From assembly GCA_021775425.1 (NCBI GenBank), contig JAJFHX010000026.1:62001-126000 (forward strand): a stretch of 64,000 nt of DNA, read 5' to 3'. Shown here one piece after another: positions 60,205 through 64,000 of the stretch. Both the position numbers and the translations under genes were made by a program. The stretch's first letter is position 1. Every line of letters begins with the position of its first letter. This DNA is from Hyphomicrobiales bacterium. GTDB lineage: Bacteria > Pseudomonadota > Alphaproteobacteria > Rhizobiales > HXMU1428-3. The notes below the pieces were generated by a model that worked only from the letters and a program-made list of their open reading frames with translations, made no database searches and was not told where the DNA came from.

Positions 60205-60256
60205 ATCCGGCAAAGTTCTGGCGTCTTCTATAGACACCTGGCTTTGCCGGATTTTT
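60205..60256 (+). terminator. intrinsic terminator after acpP
   Basis: An 11-bp perfect stem ATCCGGCAAAG (60205-60215) with CTTTGCCGGAT (60242-60252), inner GTCT-TCTAT-AGAC, and a T-run 60252-60256. Confidence 0.9.
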
Positions 60257-60350
60257 CATAATTTCCTGAAAGACCGCTGCATCAAAAGGCTCTTAATGAT
60301 TGCCTTTTGTAAAGAGACGGTCACTTATCACCATGAAAGAGGAGGCAATG

Positions 60351-61613
60351 ATGCGACGTGTCGTAGTCACAGGGCTTGGAATGGTATCGCCCTTGGGCGT
60401 CGGTGTTGATCATTGCTGGAACCGTCTGATCAATGGCGATAACAGTGCCATAAAAATCGACCAGTTCGATGCTTCTGATCTTGCCTGTCAGATATATTGC
60501 GCCATCCCCCGTGGTGATGGTGAAAATGGCACCTTTAATCCCGACAATTACCTCCCTCTTAAAGAGCAGCGCAAAGTAGACGATTTTATCATTTTCGCTA
60601 TTGCGGCTGCAGAAGAAGCCATCAAAGACGCAGGCTGGGAAGCAAAGTCCGATGAGGACAGCTTCAGAGCCGGCACATTGATCGGTTCCGGCATTGGCGG
60701 CCTGCAGGGCATTGAATCAGCCTCACTGTTATTCGCTGAAAAAGGCCCGCGCCGTCTTAGTCCGTTTTTCATTCCAGGCCGGCTAATCAATCTTGCCTCT
60801 GGCCATGTCTCTATTCGCCATCAGCTAAGAGGACCAAACAGTTCAGTCGTGACCGCCTGTTCAACAGGTTCACACGCCATTGGTGACGCCGCCCGCCTCA
60901 TCGCCCTTGATGACGCAGACATGATGGTCGCTGGCGGTACTGAAAGCCCGCTTTGCCGTTTGGCAATTGCTGGTTTCTCTTCTTGTAAAGCACTATCAAC
61001 ACATTTTAATGACAATCCCGAACAAGCTTCCCGCCCTTATGATGAAGGACGCGATGGATTTGTTATGGGTGAGGGCGCTGGGATCGTCGTACTGGAAGAA
61101 TACGAAAAAGCAAAAGCCCGCGGCGCACACATCTACGCAGAAATCACAGGCTATGGTCTTTCTGGTGACGCATACCATATTACAGCACCATCATTAGACG
61201 GCTCCGGCGCATACAGATGTATGGAAGCAGCTTTAAAACGCTCCGGCCTGAATGCCAGTGAGATTGATTATGTCAACGCACACGGCACCTCAACCCCAAT
61301 GGGTGATGAAATCGAACTGGGTGCAGTTGAGCGTTTGTTCAAAGGATCAACAGGTAATCTGACAATGTCTTCAACCAAATCAGCCATTGGACATTTGCTT
61401 GGTGCAGCTGGCGCAGTTGAAAGCATCTTCTCGGTTCTCTCAATTCAGAACAACATCGCCCCGCCAACGCTCAATCTGGATAACCCATCCGTTGAGACGG
61501 AAATTAATCTCTGCCCACATCAGGCCGTCGAAAAGAACATAAACACAGCCCTTAGTAACTCTTTTGGCTTTGGTGGCACCAACGCATCTCTGATATTCCA
61601 GGGAGTTTCCTGA
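60351..61613 (+). CDS. fabF: 3-oxoacyl-ACP synthase II
   Basis: Condensing enzyme of fatty-acid elongation. 420 residues; catalytic Cys in TACSTGSHAIGDA near 163, His in NAHGTSTPMGDEIELG near 305 and His in KSAIGHLLGAAGA near 340; the end NSFGFGGTNASL is typical. The start is ATG 60351, with AGGAGG five bases ahead; TTG 60300 and other ATGs upstream are less likely. It follows the acpP terminator by about 95 bases, so it may have its own promoter. Confidence 0.96.
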   Translation: MRRVVVTGLGMVSPLGVGVDHCWNRLINGDNSAIKIDQFDASDLACQIYCAIPRGDGENGTFNPDNYLPLKEQRKVDDFIIFAIAAAEEAIKDAGWEAKSDEDSFRAGTLIGSGIGGLQGIESASLLFAEKGPRRLSPFFIPGRLINLASGHVSIRHQLRGPNSSVVTACSTGSHAIGDAARLIALDDADMMVAGGTESPLCRLAIAGFSSCKALSTHFNDNPEQASRPYDEGRDGFVMGEGAGIVVLEEYEKAKARGAHIYAEITGYGLSGDAYHITAPSLDGSGAYRCMEAALKRSGLNASEIDYVNAHGTSTPMGDEIELGAVERLFKGSTGNLTMSSTKSAIGHLLGAAGAVESIFSVLSIQNNIAPPTLNLDNPSVETEINLCPHQAVEKNINTALSNSFGFGGTNASLIFQGVS

Positions 61614-61763
61614 TAAACAGACAGACGAAATAAAATATTAAAACAACTTTGCTATAAAGCTCTGATTGTCGAAAAATAGTCGCAATTTTAGTCATCATTA
61701 GATGATTAAATATCCCCGGCCTGTCAATCTGATGAGCATCAAAAAAGCCAGGCTGTGGAAGTC

Positions 61764-61792
61764 TTGACAAAACTGTCTGCACAACCTGTTTA
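61764..61792 (+). promoter_or_regulatory. candidate sigma-70 promoter of mltG
   Basis: A consensus -35 box TTGACA (61764-61769) is followed after 17 bases by TGTTTA (61787-61792), 55 bases before the mltG ATG. The -10 match is moderate, so this is a candidate only. Confidence 0.4.
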
Positions 61793-61847
61793 GACTATTG
61801 TTTTACAACGAATTATGACAATTATTGTAAAGAGTTAAGAGTGTGCC

Positions 61848-63272
61848 ATGTCTGTAAATAAAGGATTTGACTGGGATAATTCCACTGGCAGTTCCGGACG
61901 CGGCTCAGCAAGAAAACCAGGGCGGCGTGGTTATGGCACCATGCCCCGCAGCCCGGCAGAAACTCTGGAACCTATGCGCGCCTCTGAACCACCGATTATT
62001 TACCGCAAAAAAAGAGAATATCACCAGACCCTCGTGTTCATGAGTGGCACCTTAACAACCATCATGCTGTTGTTTATCGGCATTGCCCTCTGTTTTGGTC
62101 TCGCCAAATATCTATATGACAAAGAAGGCCCGCTGGCGCACGCCGATATCATCGCCATTCCCAAAGGGGAGGGCCTTTCCGCCATTGCCAATCGGTTAGA
62201 GCGAAAAAACATCATCATAGATAAGCGCCTGTTTAAAGCCGCAGTAATGTATTTCGGCGTGCAGAATAAATTAAAAGCCGGTGAGTATGAAATCCCCAAA
62301 AATGCCTCGATGCGCGATGTGCTTGACCGCCTGCTTGAAGGCAAATCAATCCTGCATTCCCTGCCTTTCCCCGAAGGCATGACAAGCCAGCAACTGGTTG
62401 ACCGAATGAATGCCCATGAAGTCCTGACAGGCGAAATTATCGAAATTCCGGCAGAAGGAAGCATGCTGCCGGATACATATAAATTCACCAGAGGTATGGA
62501 CAGAAACGAGCTGATAAAACGCATGCAAAAGGCTCAGGAAAGTTTCCTGAATGCGATCTGGGATCAGCGCCAGCAAGACTTACCTATTAAAACCAAAGAA
62601 GAAGCCTTAACCCTCGCTTCCATTGTTGAAAAAGAAACCGGCATAGCCGGAGAGCGCCCGCATATCGCCGGCGTCTTCATGAACAGGTTAAACAAAGGCA
62701 TCCGTCTCCAGTCAGACCCGACTATTATTTATGGCCTGGTCGGTGGTGTCGGCAAACTAGGCCGCGGCATCTTCCGCTCAGAAATCAACAAGCCAACACC
62801 ATACAACACCTATACGATTGATGGCCTGCCACCAACACCGATTGCTAATCCGGGTCGCGCCGCAATTGAAGCCGTGTTAAACCCGAAAGCAACAGAAGAT
62901 ATCTACTTCGTAGCTGACGGCACCGGTGGCCATATTTTTGCTAAAACATTGAAAGAACATCAGAATAACGTTCTCAATTGGCGCAAAATAGAAAAAGAAC
63001 GCCGCCTCGCTGCTGAAAAAGCTGCCATTGAAAAACTCAACAATCCCGATCCTGAACCTGAAAATCAGGAAAAAGCAGTCGATACAAAAGATAAAAAATC
63101 CGAAGCTGATACAAACAGCATCTTCAACAATCTGGAAACGTCAGAAGAAAAAGCAGTCGCATTAAATGTCCCGGCAGATCAGGCTGCAAAACAGGACCAG
63201 ACTGGTGATGATGCAACTGAAACTGCCAGCCTTCTCGAAACGGTCAGCATTCCGTTACCTGAGAAAAAATAA
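61848..63272 (+). CDS. mltG: endolytic murein transglycosylase MltG
   Basis: Membrane-anchored lytic transglycosylase that trims nascent peptidoglycan strands. The 474-residue protein has a Gly/Arg-rich cytosolic tail (1-62), one transmembrane helix (about 64-88), a LysM-like region, then the YceG domain with FPEGMTSQQLVDRM, LPDTYKFTRGMDR, the catalytic Glu in LASIVEKETGIAGERP near 262, VFMNRLNKGIRLQSDPTIIYG and PTPYNTYTIDGLPPTPIANPG. The C-terminal 75 residues are an acidic, Lys/Glu-rich tail. fabF and yicC are conserved neighbours. Confidence 0.95.
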   Translation: MSVNKGFDWDNSTGSSGRGSARKPGRRGYGTMPRSPAETLEPMRASEPPIIYRKKREYHQTLVFMSGTLTTIMLLFIGIALCFGLAKYLYDKEGPLAHADIIAIPKGEGLSAIANRLERKNIIIDKRLFKAAVMYFGVQNKLKAGEYEIPKNASMRDVLDRLLEGKSILHSLPFPEGMTSQQLVDRMNAHEVLTGEIIEIPAEGSMLPDTYKFTRGMDRNELIKRMQKAQESFLNAIWDQRQQDLPIKTKEEALTLASIVEKETGIAGERPHIAGVFMNRLNKGIRLQSDPTIIYGLVGGVGKLGRGIFRSEINKPTPYNTYTIDGLPPTPIANPGRAAIEAVLNPKATEDIYFVADGTGGHIFAKTLKEHQNNVLNWRKIEKERRLAAEKAAIEKLNNPDPEPENQEKAVDTKDKKSEADTNSIFNNLETSEEKAVALNVPADQAAKQDQTGDDATETASLLETVSIPLPEKK

Positions 63273-63395
63273 CGCGCAAAAGTCTAAATCAATCTCCTCC
63301 AGCTATAGACTAATTTCACTGTAATGAAGGTGAATTACGCTTGTTAATGCGCTTCTTGATGGTTAATCTTGCTCAAAACAAGGAAAAAACCATCC

Positions 63396-64000
63396 ATGAC
63401 TCTCAAAAGCATGACCGGCTTCTCCAGATGCCAGGGGGCAAACAGCGAAGCACAATGGACATTAGAACTCCGCTCCGTAAATGGAAAAAATCTGGATTTA
63501 AGATTAAGGTTACCAACGGCAATGGAGCAACTCGACACTGAGTTTCGAAAACGCCTTACCACCAGCCTTGCCCGCGGCAATGTCACCATCAATCTGAACT
63601 TGAAGAAAGAACAAACCACCACCAGAACCGAGCTCAATCAGGAAGCCTTTAAAGACCTGCTGGCGGCCGCCAAAACCGCTTCTGATATCTCCGGCCTTCC
63701 TATGCCAGACCTCGGCACGCTCCTCAACACCCGAAACATTCTAAAGGATGTTGACCGTGAAGAAGCCGAAGATAAAACCGAAGAACTCTACAAATCTATT
63801 CTGCAGGATTTCAACCAGGCACTTTCCGAACTGATCAAAGCCAGAGCAGAAGAAGGTGCCAATCTCAGCACTGCCATTAGTGAAAAACTCAGCCTTATTA
63901 AACAACTGACCCAGAAGGCGGAAACACTCGAAGAGCGTCAGCCAGAAGCCATCAAACAAAAAATCCGTCAGAATATTGATTTGTTAAAAGACCAGACAAT
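63396..64000 (+). CDS. YicC family protein, N-terminal part
   Basis: The frame starts MTLKSMTGFSRCQGANSEAQ at ATG 63396 (AAGGA 11 bases ahead) and runs open to the window end, about 201 residues. SMTGFSR, LELRSVNGKNLDLRLRLP and LSTAISEKLSLI (end of the YicC N-terminal domain) identify the family; E. coli YicC is a conserved endoribonuclease/RNase-adaptor-type stress protein of still debated role. The gene is cut by the window edge. It follows mltG as in other alphaproteobacteria, usually before gmk. Confidence 0.93.
   Translation, partial: MTLKSMTGFSRCQGANSEAQWTLELRSVNGKNLDLRLRLPTAMEQLDTEFRKRLTTSLARGNVTINLNLKKEQTTTRTELNQEAFKDLLAAAKTASDISGLPMPDLGTLLNTRNILKDVDREEAEDKTEELYKSILQDFNQALSELIKARAEEGANLSTAISEKLSLIKQLTQKAETLEERQPEAIKQKIRQNIDLLKDQT

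Overview
The window is chromosomal DNA from an alphaproteobacterium, most likely a member or close relative of the Hyphomicrobiales (Rhizobiales). The evidence is gene order and domain fusions: an IspD-IspF fusion, PDH E1-beta carrying its own lipoyl domain, a ComEC without a metallo-hydrolase domain, NtrBC/NtrYX next to dusB, trkA and hfq, and a LexA box of the alphaproteobacterial GTTC-N7-GTTC type. Base composition is moderate and Lys-rich, so this is not one of the very GC-rich members. I see no mobile element, CRISPR array, rRNA or tRNA; nearly everything is core metabolism, and the unusual features are local changes inside conserved blocks.

Layout. 1-7.2 kb: end of lpxB, then gltA and gltX (minus), comEC (plus) and lexA (minus) with a visible SOS promoter. 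7.5-16.9 kb (all minus): a run read as ppiD, trpE, sixA-like phosphatase, trpG, trpD, a trpC-moaC fusion, moeA and a small unknown protein. 17.2-23.7 kb (plus): tpiA, a Lys-rich secreted protein, secG, pyrG, then kdsA flanked by two paralogous secreted proteins with four conserved cysteines. 23.7-27.4 kb (minus): queC-queE-queD-queF-cfa. 27.7-34.9 kb (plus): eno, ftsB, and the PDH operon pdhA-pdhB-pdhC-lpd. 34.9-37.1 kb (minus): two paralogous membrane acyltransferases. 37.3-54.6 kb: lipA and coq10, cinA and ispDF (minus), dusB-ntrB-ntrC, ntrY-ntrX-trkA-trkH, a class IV aminotransferase, hfq, hflX. 54.7-57.3 kb (minus): mazG and the rpsF-rpsR-rplI ribosomal operon. 57.9-64 kb (plus): fabD-fabG-acpP-fabF-mltG and the start of yicC.

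How the genes work together: PDH (with LipA supplying lipoate) feeds acetyl-CoA to citrate synthase and to the Fab fatty-acid genes; LpxB and KdsA act in LPS assembly; NtrBC/NtrYX sense nitrogen or redox state; Que proteins make the queuosine precursor preQ1; MoeA and MoaC act in molybdenum cofactor synthesis.

The most interesting observations are: a 110-nt element of three related stem-loops with internal covariation between rpsF and fabD; the TrpC-MoaC fusion with a 106-residue linker; an hflX reading frame with no ATG/GTG/TTG start for its N-terminal domain; a QueD-like protein with Asn in place of the catalytic Cys; a 17-bp perfect hairpin between rpsR and rplI; and a pair of four-cysteine secreted paralogues around kdsA. 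Nothing here amounts to a clearly new multi-gene system, and I do not claim one.
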